A DNA stretch of 64,000 nucleotides from Phytophthora quininea (GCA_011947345.1 JAAVTG010000256.1:149626-213625), one strand, 5' to 3'. Shown: positions 9,943-22,384, counted from the stretch's first letter. Numbers and translations: made by a program. Notes: a model not told the origin generated them from the sequence alone.

Positions 9943-12220
9943 ATGGAGCAACGGTGGCGCTTCTTGGCGCCATGGTGCGCCGCACTGAAGAGCCTGCTGT
10001 CTTGCAACGATTTCCCCATTCGCCGGGATATGTGGCACACACCCCACATCATCCACGTGCAGCTTCCCACGCGGTCTGATCGTGCTGGCCAAAACGTTAC
10101 CGAGGCAGCTTTTAAATACACATTTAGGAAAGCGAGGGAGGCGTTCGCATTGTTGGCGGCGGTGGAGCACGTAGACTCTGCAGCTTGGATTTTCTTGCTG
10201 AAGAAATATTGTAAGCTGAATGTTGGCTTTGAAGGGGAAGAGAAGTTCGAAAACTTTTCGGCCAGGTATTTCGGTGAGGATGGACTACGGCAGGAAAGTA
10301 AACGAACAAGACCCCACTAAAGTGGACTTCGACCTCGTCAGGTTCTGTGGAGTCGACCAACTTCAAAATCCAAGTGCGGAATACCTGGAGACTCTGCAGA
10401 GAATCGCTGCAATGGATGACACACTCCAGTCCACTAAGGCTGGACTCGATTTAAAAATCCCAGTTCAAGTTAAAGCCTCCGCCCATACGGCTACTTCTAT
10501 GCATCTCCTGGATATTGCGATAGCTGAACAAGAAATTAAACAGCAGTGAGAGGAGTACGAGATCCAAGAAGTACAGGCCGGGTCACTGCGCTGCATCTTC
10601 TTGTTGGAACCAATGAACATCAACTTCAGTAAAAATATTACAAGCCCTGAAGTAGTGAAAATATTCGAGCGACTGGTGCTCGATAACGTTTGGTTGTCAG
10701 GAAGGCAGTATATCTCTCTGATCGATGAAAGGGACGAGCTCAGACTTGGCGATGAATACGTGGTTAAGAAAGCTCTCGGCCAGCTCCTGAGACGTGTCTT
10801 TGACTGTACGCGTCGCTCTCCTGCTCAAGCGGATATGAACTATCATTTTGAGGCTGAGCAACTTCAATTGGGAACGATCGATGTCGCTGCTGATGAAACA
10901 GTGCCAGATTCCAATATCGCGGCGTTGTTTTCGTCGACAGTCGTGAGTCAGACGGCCAAGCATATCACGTTACAATTCAACTCGTCGCCATCCAATCCGC
11001 TTCAGTCGCAGTTTTGGTTCAAGTGGCTGGCGTATGGCCTCTTTTCTAAGCGAGCACAATCATTTTCAGCAGTAGAAGATCTCGAGCTTAACATCGGTGA
11101 AATGACGATCGATGACGCTGAAGCGTTCGCCGCCATAGTGAATTCTAATCATCCAGAAGAAGAATTATGTGGGAGTCCACGTGGACAGATGAGCGAGCAG
11201 GACGCTAACTTGCGGGAAAGAGCGCCCATTCGCTTTGAGTTCGATGACAACGGCAACCTGGTTTGGAATGCACGTCTTTTGACTAATCCGACGCCCAGTG
11301 TCGGAGTTAAAATTTTCAGCGATGATTGGAGAAGCAACTGGGTAAATGCGATCGTCCCCGGCGTTGGGAGATGCCACGTTCGGCGTGATGATCTAGTGTT
11401 CTGTCAAACGAAGACATCTCAAGACAAGCATTGCTCTGGGCTGCAATTACTCGCGATCGAGTTTGCTGATTGGGTCGGGGTGACTACAGCTGGCTTACCG
11501 CGCTTTCTTGAGGCGGCTGGATCTTCACTACGATCGTTGACACTTTCAGGCCCAAGAGAGGGCTCGGATGAAATCTAGATCCTTCAGCATTGCCCAAAAC
11601 TAGAGGAATTGACGCTTAGTGGAGGCTGGATTGACGTGCAACTAAACCTCAGCTCCTTTCGAGAAGTCTGCAGCTCACTCGATAACATGTCTCATACGCA
11701 TTGGCACGAGATTGGTGCCGTTGCCACCGCGTTATGCAGTTTGGATAACCCAATCGCGCAGTCTGTCCGACGTTTTCGTTTGCGTCTGGTTAATCGATGG
11801 AGTGGTTGGGATGGCCACACGGAAGACTAGGAGCTACGGGGTTTTGAAGAAGACATACAGCCACTTTTACAGATTCTTGAAGTAAACAAGTTCTTGGAGT
11901 TCTTCGAGATCCACGTCCGCGATGAGTATGAGCCGTATATGGCGGCATTTCGGAAGTACCATTTAGAGGCACTTCCAAAAGCACGTGAACCGTTGATGAC
12001 CCTGAGTAAACTCGCGTGTTTGAGCGTGTTTTCGTCCGAAACCGTGCCGGCTGAGCAAAGTTCAAAGAGGCAGGGTGGGTCGTCTTCATCCCGTGGGTCT
12101 CTTAGTATGCCAGACCAAGAAGCACTGGCCAACATTTTCTCGTTTGCGGCACCCCCGTTCTCCGACGCGTATACTTCTGCCCTTGAATCAGTCGTAAAAT
12201 CCTCGTGCTCAGCAATGTGA
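9943..12220 (+). pseudogene. LRR-like lineage-specific family, dead copy
   Basis: Starting MEQRWRFLAPWCAAL, this locus aligns throughout with the two minus-strand paralogues at 44.9-47.0 and 47.2-49.3 kb. Shared blocks include EEKFEN, RFCG, LETLQRIAAMD, GSLRC and FVLEPM or its equivalent, HPEEELCG-PRGQ, and a leucine-rich segment (SLRSLTLSGP, LEELTLSGGWIDVQL) that looks like degenerate LRRs. One extra base near 10270 shifts the frame. After that the reading frame holds to the end but has three nonsense codons: TGA at 10547, TAG at 11576 and TAG at 11828. At the first two, both paralogues carry Trp (TGG), so these are G-to-A transitions rather than sequencing slips. Unlike its paralogues, this copy reads on past their C-terminal stop for about 70 codons. 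Function of the family is unknown. Truly inactivated. Confidence 0.75.
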
Positions 12221-12235
12221 GAGCATGAAAAAAAT

Positions 12236-13643
12236 CCAGGAATGATTGGTGTCCACATACTCTACCTCTGGGAGCAAATCCGCCACTATGGTGGCGTCGA
12301 ACTCTGCGCGATTGGGACAGAATAAATTGGCCACAACGATCGTCACTACAAGTCAGTAGACTCAAAAAGTGCAATTTGCATTTTTCAGTCCAATATGGTG
12401 GAATAAGTCATCTGGATTCCATCTGTGGCACTCCAGAGTTAACACAAACTTCGACGCCATTGGGGTCAGGTACTACCAAGTTTGGCTGCTTATGTCGTGC
12501 ACTTGCGGAGAAAAGTTGGACTGTTTTGCCGATTTTCTAGACGAAAATCATTACTGGCCTTCATCGGCCGCGTTCTTCGCCAAAATATGTTCAACACTTC
12601 ACCCGATACTCGGATCTGAAGTTGCCCTTACAGATATTTTTCGTCTCTACAGACAGTTGAGAGAAGTCATGTCAAGAATTCTACCTCAATCTCATCCAGG
12701 AGAGACCCAACCGGCAAAGGCAACAAACACACCTCCGATTCACAAATTATCTGTGAGTAGTGCCAATATTACTACGCCAAGCGTACGATTCTTTCCAAAA
12801 CTACGGTAAAAGACTGGAGTAAGCTGCTGAACAAACACCTGCGCTGGAGCACCATCCACTTGAGGATTTGGGATGTACACGGCGACGTGTTCGCCAAACG
12901 CTGTCAAAAGTACTAGCACTGCGAGGACTACTACTTCCAGTGACTCATGATGTGATGTTACGACTATATTGCGGCGATATTACCGTCGGTTCGAGGCTAT
13001 ACTTCTTGAAATCACTGAACCCGACAATTCAGCAATGTGTACGCCCAGGGTGCCGAGTGATTGAAACAGTACAACATTGCTTCTTCAAGTGCACATCGCT
13101 TACATCGAGTGGGAACACGTGTACAAACCCTGGCGTCGGGCGTTCAGAACTCGAATGACTTGGCGGCTTCTGCTCTTCCCCACAGCACAAAACCTGGAAC
13201 GGCTGATTACAATACTGTCAAAATCGTAATCGGATCTGTATATCTTAGACAGATCGGTTCCGGATACTACCAGTAGTATTGAAGTACCTTGTAGAAATCA
13301 TCAGGCTGCACTAACGCAATTCAGTATTTGCCTTATTGGATGTGACGATAATTAGCTAGGTTTCCAAATGACATCTTTTGTTCGTGCACTATCGCGTCGA
13401 TCAATCGATCATATTTACAACACTTCAGCGACCACCGAATTTCCCATCAGTGGACCTTGGTTATACTCCCGCACAAACTCCGGGCAGTACAACATTGGAG
13501 GCAACACCACGACGTATCAATTATTCTCTGGACTGAACGCAATAGAATATGCTTCGAAGACGGCACTCCAGAACCCAAAACGACAGCTCTGGCTGCTATA
13601 TATGCAAGATTTGGGGACGCCTTAGAACCGCAGACCGGAATCT
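12236..13643 (+). mobile_element. LINE (non-LTR) retrotransposon remnant
   Basis: The 3' part of a LINE ORF2, heavily mutated. Matching blocks with the better copy at 23.6-25.4 kb: the PLWWRR-LRDWDR-NWP segment (12290-12350), FFSPIWWN (12380-12405), the long block ending LFFLKSLNPTIQQCV (12860-13040) and the zinc-ribbon-like CxxxC-IETVQHCFF-C motif (zf-RVT) around 13040-13095. A further piece, ILWTERNRICFED (about 13520-13560), corresponds to the WRLRNDILFRE region of the other copy. The frame shifts several times and material is missing. The element is cut at 13648 by the LTR retrotransposon, and probably continues a short way beyond 20246. Confidence 0.65.
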
Positions 13644-13648
13644 ACACG
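13644..13648. repeat. 5-bp target-site duplication, left copy
   Basis: ACACG immediately before the 5' LTR, repeated at 20246-20250. Confidence 0.85.
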
Positions 13649-14197
13649 TGTGACGGAATTGCCGTCAGCGACAACATGTTGCAGACGACAACCCCGACAA
13701 TACGTTTTGAGACTATCCAGATTATGCTGGATAGCTGGCTATCTTTATGGTAGTAAACATACATACATAAAGCGTTCCTATTGGTCGAGGGCTTCAAGTT
13801 CAAGATCACACCTTCTAGGTGTCTCAAGAACGTCCCATAATCTTTACTCTGGTTGGCTCTTAAATTCTACGGATTTGAAGGAATCCAGTTATTGATGGAT
13901 TCTTGATTATGGGACGCATCAAGAAGATTCAAGATTCGAGCTACGTTTCCAATTAGGAGCTGTTCATTGGTAGATCTAGGATTTCATATGGACTTAGAGA
14001 ATTGATAGGCTTTAGGATGGGAACTGGATTTCCCTTTGCGTTTCCCCAACGCGCGCTAGCAAGATAAACCCGCCAGATCAATCTCACTTCTCAATTTACT
14101 CTCCAAGTGCCAAGGCTCCTCCTCCCTCCGACTACAGCTCCGCCCGCAGCAACACCGCCGTCTCGCTCAACGCTCCTCGCCCGCGCTAGTTGTTACA
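13649..14197 (+). repeat. 5' LTR
   Basis: 549 bp, TGTGAC...GTTACA, same length as and apparently identical to the 3' LTR. The 3' half is pyrimidine-rich (CTCCTCCTCCCTCCGAC near 14115), where oomycete initiators would be expected. Confidence 0.93.
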
Positions 14198-14560
14198 TGG
14201 TAGCACTTGTTGGTCAAGCTTCGGTTCAAGTATAAGAGCTCAAGTCGGGGTGCTCGTGGCCACATAGTGGGAAGCGAGTCATCCTGTGGTTGTTTGCGTG
14301 AGCCACGTAGTGGGGATCGCTGGATCACAAAGGGTATTGGCTGTAGCACGAACTTTAACGTTCGGTGGCTAGTTGGTGTGGTTGCACGCTAGTGTGGTTG
14401 ACACATTTGGAACTCCTTTCTGTCGGACGGTAAACGGGCTTAACGCTTCGGCTAGACCCACCGCAGGAACCCACGGAGTGTAAATTCCATTTAGATACCC
14501 ACTTGGTTGTGCTTGATCTACATCCGTTGCTACTGCATCTGTTTCAGTCTGCTCCCTTGC

Positions 14561-14875
14561 ATGGTTAAGCGAAAGACTCGCGAGCCTGACACGCCGTTCA
14601 CAAAGACCACCGAGCTACTGACCGATAGTCACGAGCAACTTGATAAGCTCCGAACAGACTTGTGGTTGACTACAGTGAAGCAGCTTAAGCTAGTCCAACT
14701 TGTCCGGAACCAAATCCCGGATTGTAAGGACGCAGCTGCCCGAAACGTATTACACGACACTTCGGAACTGCTAAAACATCGTGTCCAGCAGACCCAGTCA
14801 ATTCTGGAAGGGACTTTTGATCACTCCATCGCACTGTACAAGAAAGCCAAGGAAGCCAAGGAAAAGAAGCTCTGA
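14561..14875 (+). CDS. Small basic helical ORF upstream of gag
   Basis: The ATG at 14561 starts a 104-codon frame (MVKRKTREPDTPF...) that is predicted largely helical and charged, ending in Lys/Glu-rich sequence. Reading on in another frame past 14875 gives a Lys/Arg-rich tail (KKSKKRRVVKK) ending at 14920, which would look like a nuclear localisation signal if one base is missing near 14870. It lies between the 5' LTR and gag, where most Gypsy elements have only leader sequence. It has no recognised domain and its status as a translated protein is unproven. Confidence 0.45.
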   Translation: MVKRKTREPDTPFTKTTELLTDSHEQLDKLRTDLWLTTVKQLKLVQLVRNQIPDCKDAAARNVLHDTSELLKHRVQQTQSILEGTFDHSIALYKKAKEAKEKKL

Positions 14876-15000
14876 AGCAGTCAAAAAGTCCAAGAAGCGT
14901 AGAGTCGTAAAGAAGAATTGACTTAGTCCTTTTTCTTAATTACCTCCAATTTAGGGTTTTCGGTAGAAAATTATAAGGAGTGCTGAGAAGTCCAGCTATC

Positions 15001-18000
15001 ATGGCCACTAGACGTAGTCGTGGAGCTGAGCACCCATCACCGAACCCTCGTCCTCGCCGGCAGAGCAGAGTAAATGCTGCGAGTGATTCAGAGGCTACCC
15101 ATCCGGCTACACGTTCAAGTACACGCAATAATCAGGCCAATTCAGCTACTGCAGACGCTGCCGCTGCCCAAGGTCCTTCGGGGCCGGACACGATGTCCAT
15201 GCAGCAGTTGTTAGTGTATATAACGCAACAGCAGCAACAGTATCAAGCCCAAATGCAAGCACAGATGCAAGCACAAATGCAGCAAGCTAATGAACGCTTC
15301 GAGTATCTCGTCGCGTCCAGGGGTGATCACAAGAAGAAGGACCCTCCTGTTTATGAGGGAAAATATGGCGAAGACATTGAGTTATGGATCTTTGCCACGG
15401 AACAGTACTACGCCAACAAACGCCAGTTAATGGAAGCAGAGTCGTCAGATTTTGTGACGCTAATATCCAGCAACCTGGGCAAATCCGTGTTGAATTGGTA
15501 TCGTGCCTTTATAGCGGACTGTGAGCGTGTGAATGTTCACAAGACGTGGTCACTGTTCAAGAGCCAGTTGCGTACGCGCTTCAGGCCTAAGGACTTTGAA
15601 TATGACCTTCGCGAGCGTATGTTTCACTTGAAGCAAAAGGAGACAATTCATGAGTATGTCTCCAAATTCCAAGACTTGTTGTCTCAGACCGAGTTGGATA
15701 TCAGTGAGCTGGAGAAGCGTTTCTTTTTCCAGAACGGACTACGCGAAGAAACAGCGAAGAAGATCAAGGAAGAAAGTCCTGGTACGCTACAAGAGGCTAT
15801 TTAAATTGCCTCTAACTTCGAGTTTGCACATTACTCGGGAAACCACCTCGAGCTCCGTCCAAGCAACCTACAGGAAAGGATGCATCAAGTTCTCGTCCAC
15901 CCAAGCAGAAACAGCAATCATCAAAACGATCTGAGAAGAAGGGCAAGAAGGACGACTGGACGAAGACAGCTACGTGTAATAACTGTGGGGAGAAGGGACA
16001 TATCTCGCCGCAGTCCAAGAAGCCTAAAAGTAAAGAGGCTAATCGCTTTATGAGCGGATCGGTGTATGCAATTCTCGAAGTCGAAGCTCAAGCGTACAAA
16101 AATGAAGATCAGAAGGAAGAAGTCTCTATCTTCATCGACAATGGAAGTAGCCTTAACGGCGTGACCGAAGAATTGGTCAAGAAACTCGAACTGGAAGTCA
16201 CAGAGCACGAACTTATGCAAGTCGACTTAGGATATGATCAAATCGTCCATCGTCGCCGTCGCACTGTTGACATGAACTTAGCCATTCCTGGCTTTCCAGT
16301 TTCGTTGAAAACCTTCCAAGTTATGCCTGTTCCGGAGAAGAAAGACGTCGTACTAGGTATGGTGTGGCTCCGTGAGCAGAACCCAGTTATTAACTGGGAA
16401 ACGTTGCAAATCAAACCTCGCAACAATACAACAACCAGTCCGATTCAAGTCAAACTGTCCAGCCCGACCAAACGTCCAGCAAGACGAGTAGCTGGAAGAC
16501 GTTATTCTCGCTTGGATAAAAGTCGCGAGATTTTCAACTTCTATCGCCATCATGGCCACCAAGGACAACACGGCTCTACGAAGATCATTTCGTCGAACCA
16601 GTTTGTTCGAATGCTTCGTAAGGACAAGGACATTGAAGCTGTATTCATGATCAATCCCCATGACTCCGAGAAGGCGGAACGCTTCAAGAGTCAAGGTTGG
16701 GAGGCTCTAAAGGACAATCCTGCGTATCCAGTATTGCGCGAGTATGCGGACACAGTTTTCCGTACGGAACTCCCTAATGAGACGCCACCGGTACGTGAAG
16801 GTATCGAGCATGAGATCCTGCTGAAACCTGGAACTCAGCCAGTTTCGGTGAAGCAGTGGCACCAAAGTCCTGAGCAACGCCAAATTATACAAGACTGGAC
16901 CAGAGAAATGGTTCAAGCAGGCATCATACGACCAAGTACGTCAGCATTTAGTGCACCAACGTTCTGTGTGAAGAAACCAGTTGGATGGCGTATCGTGCAC
17001 GACTTTCGTCAGCTGAATCTAGCGACAATCTTGTCAGCAATCCCAATGCCGCGGAAGGAAGATACCTTTGACGCGATGGCAGGCAGCTTCTGATATTCGT
17101 GCATGGATCTACTCTGGGGATATTACCAAGTCAAGTTAAGGGAATCCGATATACCCTTTACAGCTTTCTCAACTCCAGACGGTCTTTTTGAATACCTCGT
17201 CACTCCCATTGGACTCAGCGGTAGTCCAGGAACGTTTAATCGCCTTTTACAGAAGGTTTTCCGGGATTTACGTGACGTGATGCGAATCTATTTCGACGAC
17301 ATCTATGTGTTCACTAAAAGTGAAGATGTCTCTGAGCACCGCGAGGCTTTGGATCGAGTGCTCAAGCGCTGTGAAGAGCAGAAGCTCTACATCAAGTTGT
17401 CCAAATGCCAGTTTTGCGTGGATGAAATTCCATGCCTGGGCGACTTTGTTGGGCGCAACGGTGTCCGTATGGACCCAGATAAGGTCAAGATCATTGCCGA
17501 TTGGCCTATTCCAAAGACAAAGAAGCAAATGGAAAGCTTCTTGGGGACAACTGTGTACGTTTCCAGATTCTGCAAGGATTTTGCTCAATTTGCATGTCCT
17601 TTGCATGAAAGTATCAAGGGCAAACGGTCTCGTGAGCCAATCCAGCTCACTGAAGACCAATTGCGATGCTTTGAAGAACTCAAGCGTCGCTTATCGTCTC
17701 CACCTGTCCTCAAACTTCCTGATTTTTCAAAGCCTTTTGGCATCAGGATGGACGCCTCGAACTTCGCGATCGGGGAGTCTTGTTTCAAAACGAGGGAGGG
17801 TTGGAACATCCAATTACTTTTACTGGTCGAAAGATGAAACCCGCTGAGCTGAATTACCCAGTTCGCGAACAAGAGCTGCTCGCAATTATGCATGCTCTGA
17901 AGACATGACGCGTCTATCTATTGGACAAGCCGTTTACTGTCGAAACCGACCACAAGAGTATTGAGATGATTCTGACACAGAAGACGACTAACCGAAGGAT

Positions 18001-19674
18001 TGCCCGTTGGTTCAATGAACTTGCTGAGTTCCAGCCACTATTCAAGTGGATTCCTGGAGAAACCAATACTGTAGCAGATGCGCTATCAAGAAAGCCAGAC
18101 TTCGAGCACAAGGCCGCTCAAGTCAGCCTAAAAGAACTTCTTGGGTCTGCTCAAAACCGCGAAATTGTGGCGACGATGGTTGCCTCAAAGGTGACTGTCG
18201 CTCAATCAGCTAAGCAGATGTACTCAAGGAAGAAGGAACTACTATGGATTATCAAACGTCTGAATGAAGGTGTCTCGATGCCATGTTATTCAATCAACGA
18301 CGGCGTCTTATACTATCAGACAGGCGAAGATGAGACTCCACGTTTATACATTCCAGACGACGAAGATCTCAAGAATCGCGTTATCTGTGAAAACCATGAC
18401 TCAGTGTCAGCTGGTCATCCTGGGTATTATAAGACCTATTTGGCTGTTTGCGAAAAGTACTATTGGCCAAGAATGTCCAAGTATATCCAGCGCTATGTCA
18501 ACACGTGTGAGATGTGTCAGCGCAACAAGGCTAGGCAAACAAAGCCACCAGGACTACTCCAATCGTTGGATGTTCCAAGAGGCAGATGGACTGATATATC
18601 CATGGATTTCATCGTGTCTCTTCCATCGACTAAAGAAGGATACAACTCGATTATGATCATTGTTGATCGTTTGACCAAGCGAGCCAAGTTCATTGCAACT
18701 AAGACAACAGAAGATTCTACGGAAATCGCAAACGTGTTCATGAAGAATTACGTCAAGGACCATGGCATGCCCAAGACCATTGTGTCCGATAGAGACACCA
18801 AGTTTACGTCTAAGTTTTGGCAAGCAACTATGACAGCTATGGGAACGCAGCACAAATTATCGTCTGCATTCCGACCCCAAACTGACGGACAAACGGAAAG
18901 AACAAACCGTTTCATTGGAGACTATCTCCGAGGTGTCGTTAGTCCAGCCCAAAATGACTGGAATGACTATCTCCACTTGGCAGAAATTGCCTACAATCGA
19001 CGTGTACACTCTACGATAGGGATGTCACCGTTCGAAGCGGATCTAGGATATATACCCTACATGCCAGATGATGTGGCAGCAGATCCAGAGTTTAAGAAGT
19101 TGGAGAAATCAGCGCAAGAGTTTTTGCTTCGACAAGAAACTCTGCTCAAGATTGCACAAGATCGCATGAGCGAAGCGCAGGAGGATATGAAGCATTACTA
19201 CGACAAGAACAGACACGTGCAGGACTTTGAAGTCAACGATATGGTGTTGTTAGACGGAAAGAATATGGACATCCGTCACAAGGGATATGCCCAGTCGAAG
19301 AAGCTCGCTCCAAGATACATTGGACCGTTTCCAGTGTTGAAGAAGATCTCGAAGGATTCCTATGAGTTGGGATTATCGAAGGGATTGAAGATGCACCCGG
19401 TGTTTCACACATCACTACTAAAACCGTACAAGAAGGACACCAATCGTAAGCAGAAGGTGAACAAAGTGGTGTTAGCCGATGGCTCCGAGGGACAACTCGT
19501 TGAGGCCGTAATTGGGCATCGCAAGTACAAGGGAAACCTCAGTACAAGATTTGGTGGCTTGGCGAATCGAAGTCAGAGGCCACCTGGGAGCCCGTGGAGA
19601 ATCTAAAGCAGATTCCCGGACTCATTGATCTCTATTGGAGAACCAAGAAGAGACCGAAGCCGTTTTCGAAATAG
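15001..19674 (+). pseudogene. Gag-Pol polyprotein of the Gypsy element (broken)
   Basis: The Gag capsid region starts MATRRSRGAEHPSPN at 15001 and has a Gln/Met repeat (QAQMQAQMQAQMQ) and a retrotransposon gag domain (15340-15800). The zinc knuckle near 15975 reads CNNCGEKGHISPQS: the last Cys of CCHC is Ser. Aspartic protease IDNGSS at about 16135. Reverse transcriptase 16950-17700, with YFDD at about 17290. RNase H at about 17750-18080 (TDHKSIEMI, DALSR). Integrase HHCC (18390-18535) and DD-E core (MDFIVS, VSDRD, TDGQTERTNR), then a chromodomain (WWLGESKSEATWEP in a shifted frame near 19560). Nonsense codons: TAA 15802, TGA 17091, TGA 17906. Homopolymer-type frame breaks: near 15841, 17773 and 19535. 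Once these breaks are discounted, gag and pol appear to share one frame. Confidence 0.85.
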
Positions 19675-19696
19675 GCGTCTTCTTGAAGAGAGGTCA

Positions 19697-20245
19697 TGTG
19701 ACGGAATTGCCGTCAGCGACAACATGTTGCAGACGACAACCCCGACAATACGTTTTGAGACTATCCAGATTATGCTGGATAGCTGGCTATCTTTATGGTA
19801 GTAAACATACATACATAAAGCGTTCCTATTGGTCGAGGGCTTCAAGTTCAAGATCACACCTTCTAGGTGTCTCAAGAACGTCCCATAATCTTTACTCTGG
19901 TTGGCTCTTAAATTCTACGGATTTGAAGGAATCCAGTTATTGATGGATTCTTGATTATGGGACGCATCAAGAAGATTCAAGATTCGAGCTACGTTTCCAA
20001 TTAGGAGCTGTTCATTGGTAGATCTAGGATTTCATATGGACTTAGAGAATTGATAGGCTTTAGGATGGGAACTGGATTTCCCTTTGCGTTTCCCCAACGC
20101 GCGCTAGCAAGATAAACCCGCCAGATCAATCTCACTTCTCAATTTACTCTCCAAGTGCCAAGGCTCCTCCTCCCTCCGACTACAGCTCCGCCCGCAGCAA
20201 CACCGCCGTCTCGCTCAACGCTCCTCGCCCGCGCTAGTTGTTACA
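19697..20245 (+). repeat. 3' LTR
   Basis: 549 bp matching the 5' LTR. It is preceded by a purine-rich stretch (GAAGAGAGG, 19685-19693) that could be the polypurine tract, and followed by the ACACG duplication. Confidence 0.93.
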
Positions 20246-20946
20246 ACACGAGCAGAATCACACCATTCTGCGCTGAATAAAGCGAACGTCACACTTCGGC
20301 AATTTCATCAACTGCAACCCAGAACTATGTCGCCTCCGACACGTTCAACTGCATGCTGCCCAACGCTCTTAAAGTCTTCCGGCACGCGAGAAACGGAAGA
20401 CGCGTTTTCAGACTGCGAAAGGTAGCGAAATATTAGGTCGTAGCCAGTAGCTAGCGCAGGGCGAGATCACTTTTGTTTTGACGTCGCAGTCGGAAAGATA
20501 AACCCTCCACTCCACTCCCTAATCAAAACAACATCCAGCTCTGCTGGTCTCCCCAACTTGCTTTCCGCTTTGAGTAAGCACGAAGGAAATGGCGTTGTAT
20601 TCCAAACCTTAGTAGATTTGATTTAGTATCGCAGATTGAGAACGCACAAATAATCGGTAATCGAAGCCCCCCTCCTCCAAATTTCCCATCAGTAAAAGGC
20701 TTATTCAAAACGTACTCCAGATTCAGATAAACGCACGAAAACCCTTATAGGTCGACCGCCAGGCGAACAAAATGCGCGGATCCACACGAAGACACAGAGA
20801 ATGTGTATACAGCCACAAAAGTTTAAACAAGTTCACGCGAGATAAACATACAGGAAGGCGTTTACGATAAACAAACCTAGTTAATCGCCTCAAGTTATTG
20901 CTCATATTGTTGCTTCGTGTGGCCGGGTCCGTGTTGGCATTCAGTT
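20246..20946. other. Intergenic, no gene seen
   Basis: After the right ACACG duplication (20246-20250) the sequence may briefly resume the LINE remnant interrupted at 13648. Beyond that I see no coding or repeat structure. Confidence 0.4.
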
Positions 20947-21384
20947 CTAGTAAGTATACAACGTGCCGATCTGCGAGTTGTAGTACTTGGTGAACATTTT
21001 GTAGAACTTGTAGTCTCCATCAAGCTTCAACTACTCCAGCGATTTGACGGCCTTTATCGCAGCGATTTTGAGCTCCTTGCCCAAGTTCTCAGGGTTCCAC
21101 TTTTGAAGGTCGATCTTGCTGACGACCTCTTTCGCGGCTACTTTTTCGGTGGCTACGAGCCCGTTGAAATACGCCAATTCATCGTCGAGGGATCGCAGAT
21201 AGGCATTCAACCAGTTGGTGAAGCTGTTGCGTTCTTCCTTGGTTGTGCGTAGGTTCCGAGGTGCAGTTGACTTGGCGAAATCCGACGGGGTTATCTTGGC
21301 AGAGTCGTCGTGGAGGTTACCAAGAACCACGTTGGGAGCGCTGAGAAGAGCTACAGCAACGGCGAAGAGACTGGCGACGCGCAT
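20947..21384 (-). pseudogene. RXLR effector gene truncated by a nonsense codon
   Basis: The minus-strand ATG at 21384 opens a signal peptide (MRVASLFAVAVALLSA), followed by an RNLR motif and TTKEER (dEER position), then helical sequence. The frame stops at TAG 21031-21033 after 117 codons. Past that TAG the same frame continues for 27 more codons to TAG 20947-20949 and encodes DGDYKFYKMFTKYY, clearly the C-terminal helix found in the other RXLR genes here. The stop therefore removes the last helix of the family fold. The protein could still be secreted and translocated as a shortened effector, so it may be a truncated allele rather than dead. A longer N-terminal extension to 21432 is rejected because the signal peptide starts at 21384. 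RXLR proteins are delivered into plant cells; the target is unknown. Confidence 0.75.
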
Positions 21385-22384
21385 GGCTGACTTGAAAAGA
21401 GGAGGCGGGGAGGTCCAGGGAATAATGAACAATGACAGTCAAGAGAGACCTAGCAGCTGGAAGAGATCGAAACCACAGACACTTGCTGACAGAAAATCTC
21501 GTAATTGAGGACCATAATCTGGTGAGAGTGTATTATTCACCTTAGACACCATCGAATGGTGAACAGCTGAGGAATCGGGTGTGCACACGATACAAACCAT
21601 AATTCTTGCTTGCGTGGCATTACCACTGCAGCTCTCAAGAACACGTTGATGGATTGGGTTATGGGGTGACCCATTTACGGAGTTGCTCCTGCAGTCTCGG
21701 GGTGTACAGTCGTCAAGAAGCTTTTGTGGGTTTGGTAATTCGATGGTACGGTAACCACTAGAAATGATACTATATAACACGTTTATCGTAGATAGAACTG
21801 CTAGAGATAAAATTCCCATAAGCAGCACTCGCAGCCCGACGAGCCCCTTTCATCTGCTTGTCAAAGTGCTTAGAGACGTGTTCCACAGCGCGATTTCAAG
21901 CAAGGTTGCAGCGTTTTTCGTCTACCATTTTTTTAAACTAACAGCTTTGGCGCTCCGATGAAATGGACTAAAGTACTTCCACTACAATCCTCAACTACAA
22001 CTGCCGCAGCGGGAAAAGCAGCAGCAACAACGGGAATGGTGACGAGACGCAATGGAGACAGGGAGGTGACCGAAAACTCCACCAATATTGCTCTGCCATC
22101 GAAGCAAGAAACGTAAGAGCCAGAGGTCGAGTCAATACAAATCACACCAAATGGCGCTTTTAAAGTTCAAGGTTCCGACGCCACAGACATGATCACGCGA
22201 ATGGAACGGGGACACCATGGCGACCAAGATAGGGAATGCCAAATGGTCGCGAGAAGAAATTAAAGAGCAACGCAGGATAGACTACTCGCTTTGTATACCA
22301 GAAATGTTTCGCTGCCTCATGTGACTTTCGTAATCGACCGATATCTGGACGAATTTCTGCCCCAACCAGTCTTCGCTTCAGCCT
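21385..22384. other. Intergenic, no gene seen
   Basis: Holds the promoter of the RXLR gene on the minus strand. Open frames (such as 21439-21828 minus) carry no signal peptide, domain or paralogue. Confidence 0.4.

Larger units (their letters stand above)
13649..20245 (+). mobile_element. Ty3/Gypsy LTR retrotransposon with chromodomain
   Basis: A 6.6-kb element bounded by two 549-bp LTRs that look identical by eye, starting TGTGACGG and ending TGTTACA (TG...CA rule). The 5 bases before it (ACACG, 13644-13648) repeat directly after it (20246-20250), a clean 5-bp target-site duplication. Internal order is a small upstream ORF, gag with zinc knuckle, protease, reverse transcriptase, RNase H, integrase and a C-terminal chromodomain, the Gypsy order. 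The sequence after the 5' LTR begins TGG (14198), as primer-binding sites do. Identical LTRs imply a recent insertion, yet gag-pol has three nonsense codons, so this copy cannot encode its own full polyprotein. Confidence 0.95.

Noticed and set aside
15241..15290. Short tandem repeat that could suggest a CRISPR-like array
   Set aside because: It is the in-frame Gln-Ala-Gln-Met repeat of Gag, without spacers; no CRISPR array is present in the window.
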